Origin: Psoroptes ovis
Lineage: Eukaryota; Arthropoda; Arachnida; Sarcoptiformes; Psoroptidae
DNA length: 64,000 nucleotides
Assembly (NCBI GenBank): GCA_002943765.1
Contig: PQWQ01000021.1
Span: forward strand, 744,001-808,000
Reading direction: 5' to 3'
Part shown: positions 43,439 to 55,115 of the stretch, piece by piece
How the letters are laid out: the number at the start of each line of letters is the position of its first letter
Position numbering within the stretch: the stretch's first letter is position 1
Position numbers and translations under genes: made by a program
The notes under the pieces: generated by a model
Databases searched by the model: none
Told to the model about the DNA's origin: nothing
The model's input: only the letters and a program-made list of their open reading frames with translations

Positions 43439-43645
43439 TATTTTTGTTAAAAATATCAATTTTTTCCTACACACAGAGAGAAAAAATGACGGCGACAATT
43501 GGCTACATATTGGGGGAAGGGGAAGAGGAGGAGGAGGAGGGGGATCACAGCTACTCAAAGTGTAGCTAAAACAAATAACGGTTTTCATTCATAAAAATTT
43601 GTTAAACGAAATTTTCAATGTCAAAGTCAATTGATTGATTGATCG

Positions 43646-43692
43646 GTGGTGGGTCTGGTGGAGGTGGCCGTGGGGGGCGGTGGTGGGGCTGG
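43646..43692 (+). other. G-rich island, possible G-quadruplex
   Basis: Repeated GG runs plus one run of six G and one of four G (GTGGGGGGCGGTGGTGGGG) in an otherwise AT-rich region. Confidence 0.45.
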
Positions 43693-43793
43693 AAACGATC
43701 TATATCAACCGGTGTCGTTCATTATGTTGTCTGTTGATCGAATTTCATCAATTTTGTGAAATTTACACAACGAAAAAAAAATGTTAGGTTGTC

Positions 43794-43864
43794 CGAAAAG
43801 TTTTTTCCGGCTATATCGTAGAAAATCATTAAAAAATCAGCAAGAACTTTTCGGACAACCTACA
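43794..43864. mobile_element. mariner-like hairpin MITE, subfamily B
   Basis: TTAGGTTGTCCGAAAAGTTT, core CTATATCGTAGAAAATCATT, right arm CAGCAAGAACTTTTCGGACA. Right end CCTAC. Confidence 0.85.
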
Positions 43865-43933
43865 AAATGATTGAATGAATGAATGAATCCGTTTTTACTG
43901 ACTAATTGTATGGAGCAATATGAGAGTGTAATA

Positions 43934-44013
43934 TTAGGTTGTCCCATAAGTTCTTGCCATTTTTTGAATGAAAAAAAATTTAAAAAACGGCAAGAACTTA
44001 TGGGACAACCTAA
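43934..44013. mobile_element. mariner-like hairpin MITE, subfamily A
   Basis: TTAGGTTGTCCCATAAGTTC ... GAACTTATGGGACAACCTAA. TA flanks. Only 70 bp from the B copy at 43794. Confidence 0.9.
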
Positions 44014-44593
44014 TACAATGAAATACGATTGATACAAATAAACAGATAAATAAACACACGAAAAATGCCAAGGGCAAATAAGAGAAATTTTTTTAGTAAT
44101 TTTTCAGTGAAATTTTGATGACAAATTTCCGGAAAGATTTCCGTTTGACATTTTAGTTGTTTGTATTTTTTTCTCGTAGAAAAAAAATTCTTTAAATTGT
44201 TACTGTAACCAATAATTATTTAGAGTCACATATATAGATAAATACAGTGATTTTTCGGTTAATTAATTAATTAAAAAATTTGACATACAAAAACAACAAA
44301 GGGTTGAATGACTGTACTTTTTTCGAATGTTTTTTTTTGTTGAATGATTCGACAAAATTTTTGAAAGAATTTGATACATTTTTCCCTCCATTCATTTCTC
44401 CTTCACAAATTGATACATTTGACACGATTCCGAATTTTCGCTACAAAATTTTGCCGCCAATTCGATACCGATACAATCGTAAAATTAGGTCAAATACAGG
44501 TGGCAGTGCAGCCCTTCCTACAGGGCTTCAACCCTTTGAATTTCCAGCGGAAAAATTTTTAACCACAAAAAAATTGAAAATCAATGTTAACGA

Positions 44594-44675
44594 ATGGGTT
44601 GTCCGAAAAGTTCTGACTGATTTTCGAATTGGCATTCAATTGATTTATACGTCAAAACTTTTCGGACAGCCTGAA
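44594..44675. mobile_element. mariner-like hairpin MITE, subfamily D
   Basis: GGGTTGTCCGAAAAGTTCTG, core TTCAATTGATTTATAC as in 37074, right arm TCAAAACTTTTCGGACAGCC. Confidence 0.82.
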
Positions 44676-45101
44676 TACATATCAATATTAATTAATTAAT
44701 TACGAATCAAAGAGTAATTAAGACATTTTGTTGCAATTTGTTCGCAATCAAATTGCAACAATTTCCGTTGTTACATTCTTCCTCCTCCTCCTCCTCCTCC
44801 TCCTCATTGTTGAAGATCGAAAAATTGCTACAATGTTTTGCTGCGAAGAAAGAATTTTGTTTATTTTCAAAGCCACAAGACGTTTCAAAAGGCAGCCACA
44901 AAACAACAACAAACAACGCTCGGAATTGCTCATGATTTCAGTGTCGATCAGCAATTTGTCGTCACATGTGATTTGAGTAAAGAGTAAACATGTTTACCCT
45001 TAGAAAAAAACAAACAAAATTTCAAGCATCCGAAACCAACAAATAAACAAACAAATGAATGAAATTTGATTCGCAACAATGAATGTATCAAAAAATATGT
45101 A

Positions 45102-45182
45102 TTAGGTTGTCCTATAAGTTTTGGCCGTTTTTTAGAATGTTTTTCAAATGAAAAAACGGCCAAAACTTATGGGACAACCTAA
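45102..45182. mobile_element. mariner-like hairpin MITE, A variant
   Basis: TTAGGTTGTCCTATAAGTTT ... AAAACTTATGGGACAACCTA. Inner arms are GGCCGTTTTT / AAAAACGGCC. TA flanks. Confidence 0.88.
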
Positions 45183-45324
45183 TATATTTTGTTTGTTTGT
45201 TTGAAATTTTTCAGATTTTTTTCAAAATAATTACAAACGGAAGATGTTTGCTTTTGAAAATTTGGTGAAAGTAACCACGCATAAATATGAGTTAAATGAA
45301 TGAAATTCTTTCAGTAAAATTTTT

Positions 45325-45411
45325 GGGTGTCCGAAAAGTTCTTGCGTGGGAAATCAATGCAAACGCAATGGAATTGTTAATTGATTATCGTCAAAAACTT
45401 TTCGGACAGAC
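45325..45411. mobile_element. mariner-like hairpin MITE, degraded subfamily D
   Basis: GGGTGTCCGAAAAGTTCTTG ... CAAAAACTTTTCGGACAGAC. Outer ends are lost and the centre is divergent. Confidence 0.65.
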
Positions 45412-46117
45412 ATAAACTTCAATACAATCATTTGTAATTGACAAAATAACTCTTTGATTTGAAAAATTAGCTTGCTGAATATACAGCATCGTAAATACAT
45501 TAACCTCCTACATACATACAAACAAAGGTTTTTGATTGTCAAATGTCCGGATGCATTTTGAGTTCAGCTTGCGTCAACATTCGTTTCCGCAGCGAACATT
45601 CGTTAGATTTGGGCGCCATTCGAGCTGAAAGGCGCCTTCGTAAATCTTACAAACAAACACTCTCATGAATCACAACGAATATACGCACAAATCTATAGCC
45701 TTACACACATATACACACACATGTATAGTCTTAAACGCATCCATAGTCGATGCATAGTCAATGTATAGCCTTATACACAAATGTATAGTCTTACACATAT
45801 TTCACACGCACATAAACAAACAAATATATCACATAACCATATGAATGAATAAATAAATAAATAAATAAACCACAAATCATTTCAAAAATAAACAGAAATA
45901 AACAACCGGAATGAAATGAGAAATTAATTATTTTCAAATTATTTATATTTTTTACTATTTTTATGAATGAATCATTTTTTTGTGGAGAGGGGATAAAAAT
46001 CGTAAATTTTTTCATTTTTATGAATGAATGAATTGAAAGGCGCAACTCTTTCAATTAATAGTAAAGGCGACACAATTTTACCGCTTACGGATGTTTGCTG
46101 TTTATTTATAAATAGTA

Positions 46118-46200
46118 TTAGGTTGTCCGAAAAGTTTATTCCGCTTAATCAATGCAGAGTTGCTGCATGAAAATTGGTCAAAACTTTTCGGACAATCTAA
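46118..46200. mobile_element. mariner-like hairpin MITE, subfamily C
   Basis: TTAGGTTGTCCGAAAAGTTT, core GCAGAGTTGCTGC, right arm TCAAAACTTTTCGGACAATC. TA flanks. Confidence 0.87.
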
Positions 46201-46490
46201 TATTATTATTATCATTCATCTCTTTCATTCATAAATGTATAACCTCTTGAAGAAGAGACATTGTTCTCATTTATTTTATTTTTTTATTTTTTTTGCTGTG
46301 GATAAATCAAATAATCTCATTCGGAGAAATCTTTCAAAATCTTAAAATCGAATGAATGAATGAATTAAGAAATATTTTCTTGGAAGATTTCCCGTTTTTT
46401 TCCGCCGTAACTTTATTTACGGATGATAATTTTTGAATGAAGATGATTAAGAAAGGAGACAGATGAGGAGCTAGCGTAGAGAACAGAAAG

Positions 46491-46620
46491 CAGAGAGGGA
46501 AGAGGAGAAAGATGAGGAGAGGGAAGATGAGGAGAAAGGGGAGAGAGGAGGGGTAGAAAGAGAGATGGGAGAGGGAAGAGTAAGCAGAGAGGAGAGGGGA
46601 GAGGAGAGGAGCAAGAGATG
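46491..46620. repeat. Polypurine tract
   Basis: About 130 nt that are almost entirely A and G (GAGGAGAGGGAAGATGAGG-like units), with few pyrimidine breaks. Confidence 0.8.
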
Positions 46621-46692
46621 ATGATTACAAGTGAATTATCTTCGAATGAATCGTTTCTCCGGGTGAATATAATCTTAGAAGTCTGATATCTA

Positions 46693-46773
46693 TTAGGTTG
46701 TCCCATAAGTTCTTGCTGTTTTTCGAATGAAAAAAAAATTTAAAAAACAGCAAGAACTTATGGGACAACCTTA
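46693..46773. mobile_element. mariner-like hairpin MITE, subfamily A
   Basis: TTAGGTTGTCCCATAAGTTC ... GAACTTATGGGACAACCTTA. Inner arms GCTGTTTTT/AAAAACAGC, a paired change from the usual GCCG/CGGC. TA flanks. Confidence 0.9.
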
Positions 46774-47546
46774 TACTTGTTCATGTTTCATTCGAATTAA
46801 AAATAAACATTTATTTTCTTCGTTTAATTCACTGAAAAAATTAATTTAAATTAAAAAAACAAAATAAATCAAATTGACAAGTGGCCAAAAAATGAAAAAA
46901 AAAGCGACAAGTCTTGTAGTACACTTGTCGAGTATATTTCACCGGAAAAATTTCGGCAAAAAATTTTCTTAGGAAATTTTTCTTTGAAAAAAAAATTTGC
47001 GGAAGTAAAATGGCTGGAAGGGGTCGCAGACCCCTCGTGCTGCGCAAGTTTTTGTCAGTTTTCCCGAAGAATGTATGGAAGAGATTCACGAAAACAAAAG
47101 TATCAAATTTTGGCCAGAAACTTTCGAAGAAACTTTCTGGCCGGAACCTTTTTGGGAAACTTTCTGGCCGCAAACTTTTTTGGGTCGGAAAAATTTGTAT
47201 CAATTTGTGTATCAAAAAAAATCACATGTTTCAATTGATCGGTTATGAATCAACGAAAGTCGGCGAAACTTTATTTGTTTCAAGTCAAAAGTATCCAGTA
47301 TCAATCGACCGATACAATCAATCGCTACATCAATATGTATTGATACATCATCACTGATGTATCATTTCCACATATTATGTATCATTTTCACATATGTGGA
47401 TGGCCCCCAATCGAAAGGTTTTCGGCTTTTTTGTGGCAGAAAAAACAAAAATTCCTTTGATTTTCTTCGAATTTTAACAAAAATAAACAAAATTCAATTC
47501 GATTCAATTCGAATTTACAAATCAATTATCACATTACTAATTATAC

Positions 47547-47703
47547 TTAACCCTTAAAACTCGAGCGGTGAGCATCACTCACCATATAAGATGTAATGCA
47601 GCAACTCGATAGGCGCCTCTCAGTCACCATTTTACATGAATGTGAAAAATTGTCGAGTTGCTGGCTCGCTTGCGCTGTAAATGCCTCGAGTGCTAAGGGT
47701 TAA
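47547..47703 (+). mobile_element. piggyBac-like MITE copy 2
   Basis: 157 bp bounded by TTAA on both sides: TTAACCCTTAAAACTCGAGC ... CTCGAGTGCTAAGGGTTAA. The termini are inverted (CTCGAG within). The interior carries GAGCATCACTCACC and CACCATTTTACATGA, shared with 40676-40835. No coding capacity. Confidence 0.75.
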
Positions 47704-49740
47704 TTGTAGCTTAATTAATATCTTTGACTTAATTCGATACAAATAAACATTAGTTTGAATGTAAACAAACATTGAACAAACACAAGTGATAATTAGTCCA
47801 TTGATAATCAATGATGTGTACTCATTAGTTGCTGTGTGTGACAAGTGCGCGCAAGCGACAATCATAATCAAAAGAAAACATCATAAAAATACGATCGCCA
47901 ACAACTACAAGGCCATTGGCTCCGGATATTTGTTGCTGTTTGTTTGTTCGTTGAATGTTTGTTCAACGTATAAATTGACATTTTTTGATGTTGAATGATG
48001 ATTGATTTCGGAAACATTTCCCTTTGAATTCTCAAAAATTTCCGGAAAATTTCTCAGATTTCGCCCCAGCAAACTGCGCAAGGGTCCAAGCTGCGCCTAG
48101 CCGCGCACCGGATCACCTCTGTGTCACCTTCCTCCGCTGATAACGCACAGATTATCCCCTTTACACAATCACTCATAAGCAAAACAACAAGCTTAGCACC
48201 TGCTACGCAAGCTACACTAAGGTATACACCTTATCATTCATCTTCTAAGTGTGAAATTCGAAACTAATCTTGTTGGTGGTTGACAATCAACAAGATGATG
48301 TCAATTCGATGAGGTGGTTGTGGTGGTGATTTATTTGATTCGTTTTGTTTTCGCAAAAATTTACGACCACAAATTCCGTTCTCATTCCCCATAAACACCT
48401 ACGCCTACGCGAGCGCAGCGTGCGCAGCTATGTTGATTTGATTGAATGAATCACATATTTGATAATTCATCAACTGAAATCCATGATAATTATTGGATAC
48501 AGTAAACTAAGACAAAACACTGAGATCTTAAAAGGTAATAATCTCCGAATATGGGAAAAACTATAGTTCCTATTGAGGTTTATACCTTTGAAAATTAACT
48601 AGTCAAAACACACAAACACTAATCAAATTGATTCATGTGAATTTTCGAGTTCGTAATTGATTAATTGATTTATTTGTATTTTTTCGAAATTAATCATAGA
48701 CTTTGTTTTCATCATCAAAAGATTATTTTCTCAAGAATTTTTAAAAGGTAGACGGAAAGGCTATACATATAATGATATAATGATATCCACTGCTTTGTAA
48801 AGGTATCGATCGCTCAGCATCGCTGCGCAGACTATGCATATTGATGATGATGATGATGATAATCATACATCTATTTCGACAACGTAGACATTTATTTATG
48901 AGGTAGACATCTTTCATTTCTATGTCTTTCATTTCAATTTATACAATTGTTGAAGGCTGTTAGTAGCTAGTAGTAGGTTGATGGTCAGCGACAATCAATG
49001 ATAAGCGATGGTCAAACACCGTATTTATATTAAATCAAATCGAAATTCAATGGAAAATCATTGGTCATCATATCAAACACTGATCATTTCAAATCAATTT
49101 CTACTTATGACAAATATCAATTTGAAATTATAAATTTTTGATTAGTTTTTCATCACCGCACCAACCCAACCACCTCACCTTCTAACCTTTCCCTACCTTC
49201 TCACCTCCCCCTACCCCTAAACCACTCTTATCTCTAAGAATATCCACCACCACCACCTTCGAAAGATTATAATTTTTCATAAAAATTTTCATAATCAAAA
49301 TTTCAAAGTATCATCAATCGACATGTGAATTAATGGCCAAAAATCACCGATATTAATCATCGAATTCGTCGTATTCAGCAAGCTAAGTCAGCAAGCTTTA
49401 ATCAGCAAGCTTTCAACATTCGTAGGTTAATCATCATCATTCATCGCAATTATCGAACAAGCTAAGAACACTGTGAGAATTCACTAAGTGAATGGTGGTC
49501 GAAATTCGAATGAAAAATGATGGTTCGAAAAAACTTTTCAAAGGTAGAAATTATTAGGTGTTGTCACCTTATTCACATTATCCACAGCAACAACGACGAC
49601 CACGCAAAACACTTTGCGCAGCAAGAGGTATTAATGCTTATAATTTGATTATTTCTTCGTTTTGATTTTGATGATTAGATTAATTGATGATCCTTCCTAT
49701 TAGATTAATTCCATGGAATTTACCTACGAGTTTTATGAAG

Positions 49741-49806
49741 ATTAACCTGTGAATTTCTGATTAACCTGTGAATTTCTGATTAACCTGTGAATTTTTGTGA
49801 TTAACA
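49741..49806. repeat. Three-copy 19 bp tandem repeat
   Basis: ATTAACCTGTGAATTTCTG repeated, with a slightly changed third copy. Confidence 0.85.
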
Positions 49807-49860
49807 TCTTGGCACAGCCGGTGGAATGCTGCGCAAGCTGTTCTGACCAATTTTGAATTT

Positions 49861-49945
49861 TCGGGATCGTCCGAAAAGTTCGTTCGCATTAAACAAGCGG
49901 AATGCCTGTGTAAAATCGGACACGATTTTCCGAACGACCCTTTAA
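49861..49945. mobile_element. Degraded mariner-like hairpin MITE
   Basis: GGGATCGTCCGAAAAGTTCG ... CGATTTTCCGAACGACCC. Both ends now read TCGT/ACGA instead of TTGT/ACAA, again a paired change. Confidence 0.6.
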
Positions 49946-50037
49946 TTTGAACAAATTTGAATTTATCGAAAAAATGATTGCGGATAAATCACCGGAACTT
50001 AATCATTTTAAGATTTATTTGATTGATTAATTCTCGA

Positions 50038-50083
50038 GCAAAGCTTGCGCAGCATAATTGCGCAGGTTGCGCAAGCTTTTTGC
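50038..50083. repeat. Hairpin built from the GCTTGCGCA motif
   Basis: GCAAAGCTTGCGCA opposes TGCGCAAGCTTTTTGC with a two-T bulge. Confidence 0.75.
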
Positions 50084-50158
50084 TTTTTCGATTAAAAAAA
50101 ATTAAAACAAATACGCCTACTGCTTACGAAATTTGCATGTGATATATGGATGAATATA

Positions 50159-50239
50159 TTAGGTTGTCCGCAAAGTTTTTGCCGTTTTTTGAATGAAAAA
50201 AAAATGTAAAAAACGGAAAAAACTTTGCGGACAACCCAA
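50159..50239. mobile_element. mariner-like hairpin MITE, subfamily E
   Basis: TTAGGTTGTCCGCAAAGTTT ... AAAACTTTGCGGACAACCCA. Both arms carry GCAAAG/CTTTGC, so this copy is fully paired, unlike 43359. Confidence 0.9.
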
Positions 50240-50951
50240 TAAATATCCACTGATGTATGTGATATAGATGAGCGCTCATATATCACATATATCACATGAT
50301 ACATTAGTCGTGATATATGAGTGGTTGTCATTTGATGGTGATTATCATTTCCGAGTGGAAAATTTTTTTCTCAGTGAAGAAATTTTCCCAGAAATTCTTT
50401 TCGGAAATTTTTCGGAAAACACAAAATTGCCGGAAGCAGATTAAAGAATCGGCTGGATTCTATTCAATCATAGGGGGCGTGTTATTCGCAGGGGGAGGGT
50501 GAGGATGAGGAGGAATTCGAGAATTCGAGATTTGCACGCTATTAACTAGCGCAATTATCTTTGAAAAGCCAAATGAATGGCGCGAATAATTCAAAGAGAA
50601 TCAATTAATGAATGAATTTAGTTCATTAATTAAGTTAATTGAGCAATTAATTAATTGTTTGTTAATTACCGTCATTATCGCTCACATACAAATCGTTTTC
50701 AAAGGGTTATAACCTCATAAACCCATTGAATCACTGGGCTAAACAGTCTGATTTCGGAAGTCTTTTGAGAGATTGTTCGAATTCAAAGTTGAAACGTTTT
50801 GAAAAATTACATTCAAATACACAGAATCATAAGGGTGAACATCCATTTATTAGTTCATTCATCAACTGAATAAATATCTATTCATATCTCACATTAACCA
50901 CATAAGCTGACACAGAGAATCATTATCCGTATCATCATCATCATTTTTTCA

Positions 50952-51008
50952 CTTTGGAAAATTATCCATTTTCCAAAGTGAAATTGGAAAATGGATAATT
51001 TTCCAAAG
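50952..51008. repeat. Perfect 24 bp hairpin with 9 nt loop
   Basis: CTTTGGAAAATTATCCATTT plus TCCA (50952-50975) pairs exactly with 50985-51008. Each arm is itself nearly palindromic (TGGAAAAT...ATTTTCCA). It lies 8 bp left of a mariner-like element and belongs to none of the three transposon families. Confidence 0.9.
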
Positions 51009-51015
51009 GGAAAAA

Positions 51016-51098
51016 TTGAGGTTGTCCTAAAATTTCTGACGGATTAATCAATGAGAATGGCCATTAAAAATCCGCCAGAACTTTTAGGACAACACCTA
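51016..51098. mobile_element. mariner-like hairpin MITE, variant D
   Basis: GAGGTTGTCCTAAAATTTCT ... CAGAACTTTTAGGACAACAC. The CTAAAA/TTTTAG change is present in both arms. Confidence 0.82.
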
Positions 51099-51335
51099 GG
51101 AAAAATTATTTCACCAACAAAACACGCTTAGCATATGTGGTGTGTGTTGTGACAAATATTAATTCATATAAAAAATGATGAAGACGGAGAAAAATTGAAA
51201 TTAAATATTTCAATTCTTGATCATATTACTTAGGGTGATTTATGTGGTTCGTGCATTCACAATTGCACGAATGATAAATCACATTTTGAATGGATGAATA
51301 TATTCACAGTAAGTCATATGAATTCAGATGATCAT

Positions 51336-51414
51336 TTGGGTTGTCCGGAAAGTTTTGACGGATTTTCAAATAGAATTTCTATTGAAAAATACGCAAGAAC
51401 TTTTCGGACAGCAA
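51336..51414. mobile_element. mariner-like hairpin MITE, subfamily D
   Basis: TTGGGTTGTCCGGAAAGTTT ... GCAAGAACTTTTCGGACAGC. Confidence 0.8.
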
Positions 51415-51593
51415 AATACGACAAATCTAAGCGTCTCGCGACGAAATTTCATTGAAAATCTTTTGAAGCATTTCGCAAATATATCTAATAATCTTTGGAC
51501 AATCTTAGAATGTCTAAGTGAAATATTTTAGCCATAAATGTCATTCGAATATTTGATTTCTTTGATATGAATTATGGAAAACAATAAATAAAA

Positions 51594-51684
51594 GAGTCTG
51601 TCCGAAAAGTTATGTCGTATTTTTACAATGAAAATCAATGAAAAATTGCTTTAAAAAATCCGCCAGAACTTTTCGGACACCTTG
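51594..51684. mobile_element. mariner-like hairpin MITE, subfamily D
   Basis: GTCTGTCCGAAAAGTTATGT ... CCAGAACTTTTCGGACACCT. Central pair TTTTACAATGAAAATC is loosely self-complementary. Confidence 0.75.
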
Positions 51685-52426
51685 AAATCAATTTTCATTG
51701 AAAATTCAATAAAACGAATTATGTCTGGACAAAAAAAAAAACAATGAAAATAAATCGTTATCTTTACGACTTGCTCGCACTCAGACAAACAAAGCGACCA
51801 TTAATTGATTCATTCAATCATTTGATTCGTGTGCTTTATGAATGATGGATTTTTAAAAGGTTTGATATCTTTGATCATTTTAAATTGTAATCAATTTTTG
51901 AATATCACATGTAATTACACGTCAATTAAATGTCAATATTAAATGTCTATGAATTATTTTATGGTTCTTGGAATGGAAATCTTCGGTGGAAATCTTTCAA
52001 AGAACACAAAAAACCCTTTAATCTTGAGTTTTAACCCCTTTTGGATCACAATTTCACAAAGGTTTTCAAGGGTTATTTGACAAGGGTTTCAAGAGGGTCA
52101 TTTGACAAGGTTTTAGAAGGTTATTTGTTATTTAACCTTCGGTCAAAAGGTCATTGAAGCATTGGGCCCCTTTTGAATGAATGTGTCTTAGAAGGCATAT
52201 TCCCTGATTGATGTCTTACGGAAACATCATGTTAAATGTCAAATGTGTCAAACAAAGATCATGTTCCATACTCTCAATTCAGTCAAGAATATTCTTGACA
52301 TCGTTCAAATGATGTCTTAAGAATATAATGTCTTAAGATCATCATCATTATCTTAACATGATTATCTTATGATCATTATCTTTTGATATCATCATACATT
52401 ATTAATGTCTCTATTCGACACATATA

Positions 52427-52507
52427 TTAGGCTGTCCCATAAGTTCTTGCTGTTTTTTAATTTTTTTTTTCATTCGAAAAACAGCAAGAACTTATGGGAC
52501 AACCTAA
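52427..52507. mobile_element. mariner-like hairpin MITE, subfamily A
   Basis: TTAGGCTGTCCCATAAGTTC ... GAACTTATGGGACAACCTAA. GCTG/CAGC inner arm as at 46693. TA flanks. Confidence 0.9.
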
Positions 52508-52842
52508 TATATATCAGCATTTTTAAACAAAAAATGATCATTATTTAAATCATTTATTCAAATCGTATTTAAATAATGATAATCGTCTAATTATGTTTTT
52601 AAATTGATGCGGTTTCAAATGTTCAAAATATTATTTCCAATGTTATTAAAATATTAATATCATTAAATTTAATTCAATATTTTAATGATCATTAATGAAT
52701 GTGAATAGCTGAATGAATGAATGAATTGAGATGATGATCATTAATTATTTTCTTACTTAATTATTTAATCACTTATTTTTTAAATTAAGTGATTTAAGAA
52801 TGAATTAATTTTAATTTATTTTATCATTTAAGAATGGTTGAA

Positions 52843-52934
52843 AGTTGTCCGAAAAGTTTTGACGGATTTTTAATATGGATCTCCACTGGTTTTACATTGA
52901 TTCAATAGCGCAAGAACTTTTCGGACAACCCGAA
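52843..52934. mobile_element. mariner-like hairpin MITE, subfamily D
   Basis: AGTTGTCCGAAAAGTTTTGA ... GCAAGAACTTTTCGGACAAC. Longer centre with TTCAATAG. Confidence 0.78.
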
Positions 52935-54582
52935 ATTTTTGCTAAATTTTCTCAAAAATCTTGGAGAAAAATCTCTGAGAAAATAAATTTCACTCAAATT
53001 ATGAATTAAGGATAGATGTGAGTATGTGTGTGCAATATGCCAACCAAGATGACTGATTTGAATGAAATAAAGATGACTGAACTTATAAATGAACTTGATG
53101 TGAACTACTGCTATCACAAATAAAATAAGGGCCTAAAATATAATTATTTGAATGAGTGAAAATTAGACTAAATGAGATGAGAGATTTTGCAGCGAAAATA
53201 GACGAAATTAGACGAGAATTTCAATGATAATTTGGAGGGAAAACATAACTGAAAAAATTTCCAAATGAATTATGGCCATAAACAATGGAATATTCCCTAT
53301 GAATAATGATAATGATGAATTGAATTGATTTGAATTGAATTGAATTGCTTTGAATGAATAAATGTTTGCATTGAAATACACATCTAAGAATCGAGCGTAA
53401 ACACAAACAAACAAACACAAGCTAAAGAATCCTTGATACATTTTCATTAAAGAATATTCTCCTTGTGTTGAATTTTGGTGGTGAAAAATGATTTTTCAAT
53501 GAATATTCAATGTGGCAAAAAGATATTTCAATGAATATGCAATATTTCTACATTGGTGACAATTATGAATAACAATTTGCTGCACTGCGAAAAATAAATG
53601 ATGATGGAAATTTTCTCCTGAAGAACATTCTTTTGAATGAATATTCTTGAATGAATATTGATGGCTGAATAATAATAATGACAATAAATAGGTCTATTAA
53701 GGTCTAATTAGGTTATTTTTTATTTATTTTATTTGTAAACAACTGGTTTCGGAATATTCTGGTGAATAATTCTGGTGTGTGTGTTTCAATTATTTCACAT
53801 TGCAATTTTATCCTTGAGGATATCCTCCAGGATATGTTCTCGAAGATGATTTGTTTACGCGGTAATTTTGTCAACAAAAAACGAATGAAAAACGCATGCT
53901 GCGCGAGTTAATTAAGGTCTAATTAATGGAAGATGTCTGAGAATTCTTCTCAGAAAAGTTCTTGGCAATTTCACACCAAAAAAAACCATTCAGAGCGACC
54001 CTTACGAGCATTTGGTAAAGTAATTCAAAGGTGTTCAAGTGCTTGAAGCTTCACAAGTTACCACCAAGATAAGGTGATACGAAGATCATGTGACCACTGA
54101 CCAGTAAAATTGATTTACAGGTTAAAACAATGGCTTCGATTCATTGAATTATTACAGTCGATTTACACTCGAAAAAACTCGATTGGTCAAATGATAATTT
54201 AATGTATCTTCGAATCGAATCGAGAGAAAATTTCTGATGAGAATTTCACGTGATCATCACCATCAAATCGAATTTAATATATCATTTGAATAACACAATG
54301 ATGCTGCCAAAAATAGAAGAGATTTGATCGGTCAATTTTGAGAAACGAAAAAACTTTAACCCTAACATTAACCCTAACACTAACCCTCAAAAACCTTATA
54401 AACCTTCACCACTTGTTAACCTCTCTTGTCTTGGTGGTGAGTAGTGAAAATTGAAAATTTCAAATTTGCAAATTTTCGAAAATTTCAAAAATTGAAATTT
54501 AATTCCCTCTTTGACTGATAATAGCTTGCGTAATTCGATAGATATAACATGACATGCGGGGGCAAAGAAACATCAATTCAAA

Positions 54583-54675
54583 TGGGTTTGTCCGAAAAGT
54601 TTAGAGGGATTTTTAACATGGACATTCATTGAGTTAGCATTAATTTGAATGTGCAAGAACTTTTCGGACAACCTC
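54583..54675. mobile_element. mariner-like hairpin MITE, subfamily D
   Basis: GGGTTTGTCCGAAAAGTTTA ... CAAGAACTTTTCGGACAACC. Confidence 0.78.
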
Positions 54676-54943
54676 TATGCGCGACTATGATTTGAATTTG
54701 AATCATTGATACTTTGATCATTTTCTTTAAAATTTCTTTGAATTTAATCATTCGAACGAAATTGATAATCATAGGGTCAAAGCCTTATAATATCAATTGT
54801 TTGTATATCGATGTTTTTGGCCTTATTGATAATTGATAGTTGACAACAAGATAATCATTGGTCGCCTATTTTGACCTATTATCACCTGGATAAGTATATG
54901 TTTACGGATTTAGTAGAAACAATTGAATTTTAAAAGGTCGATC

Positions 54944-54975
54944 AAGGGTCGTCCGGAAAGTTTTGGCCGAAGTTT
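54944..54975. mobile_element. Single arm of a mariner-like hairpin
   Basis: GGGTCGTCCGGAAAGTTTTG with no matching right arm within 150 bp. A broken copy. Confidence 0.5.
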
Positions 54976-55115
54976 CGAGAAATCTCAAGTCGATAAGTTG
55001 TGAAGTGTAATCTTTAAAGGTATAAACCTTGAGAGACTCACGAAAGATGCGCAAGCTTTCGCAGCATTTTTTCACCCTTAAGATCAGACATCGCACCTTT
55101 GGTTGGCATCGATAA

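Larger units (their letters stand above)
35001..46000. other. Gene desert, segment 3
   Basis: No gene is supported. Contents include hairpin elements of all three transposon types, the AAAGGT/ACCTTT repeat cluster at 38160-38335, the GC-rich hairpin at 38013, a CA repeat near 38599-38620, a G-rich island at 43646-43692 and a CTCC run at 44780-44806. Confidence 0.55.
46001..55115. other. Gene desert, segment 4
   Basis: No gene is supported. It holds hairpin elements, a polypurine tract (46491-46620), a second piggyBac-like copy, the 24 bp perfect hairpin at 50952-51008, and a three-copy tandem repeat at 49741. AAATTT arrays lie at about 46960-47170. A four-unit CTAACCCTAA-like stretch sits near 54358. 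Confidence 0.55.

Noticed and set aside
54358..54387. TAACCCTAAC-like telomeric repeat
   Set aside because: Only about four imperfect units, and not the arthropod TTAGG unit. Treated as simple sequence.
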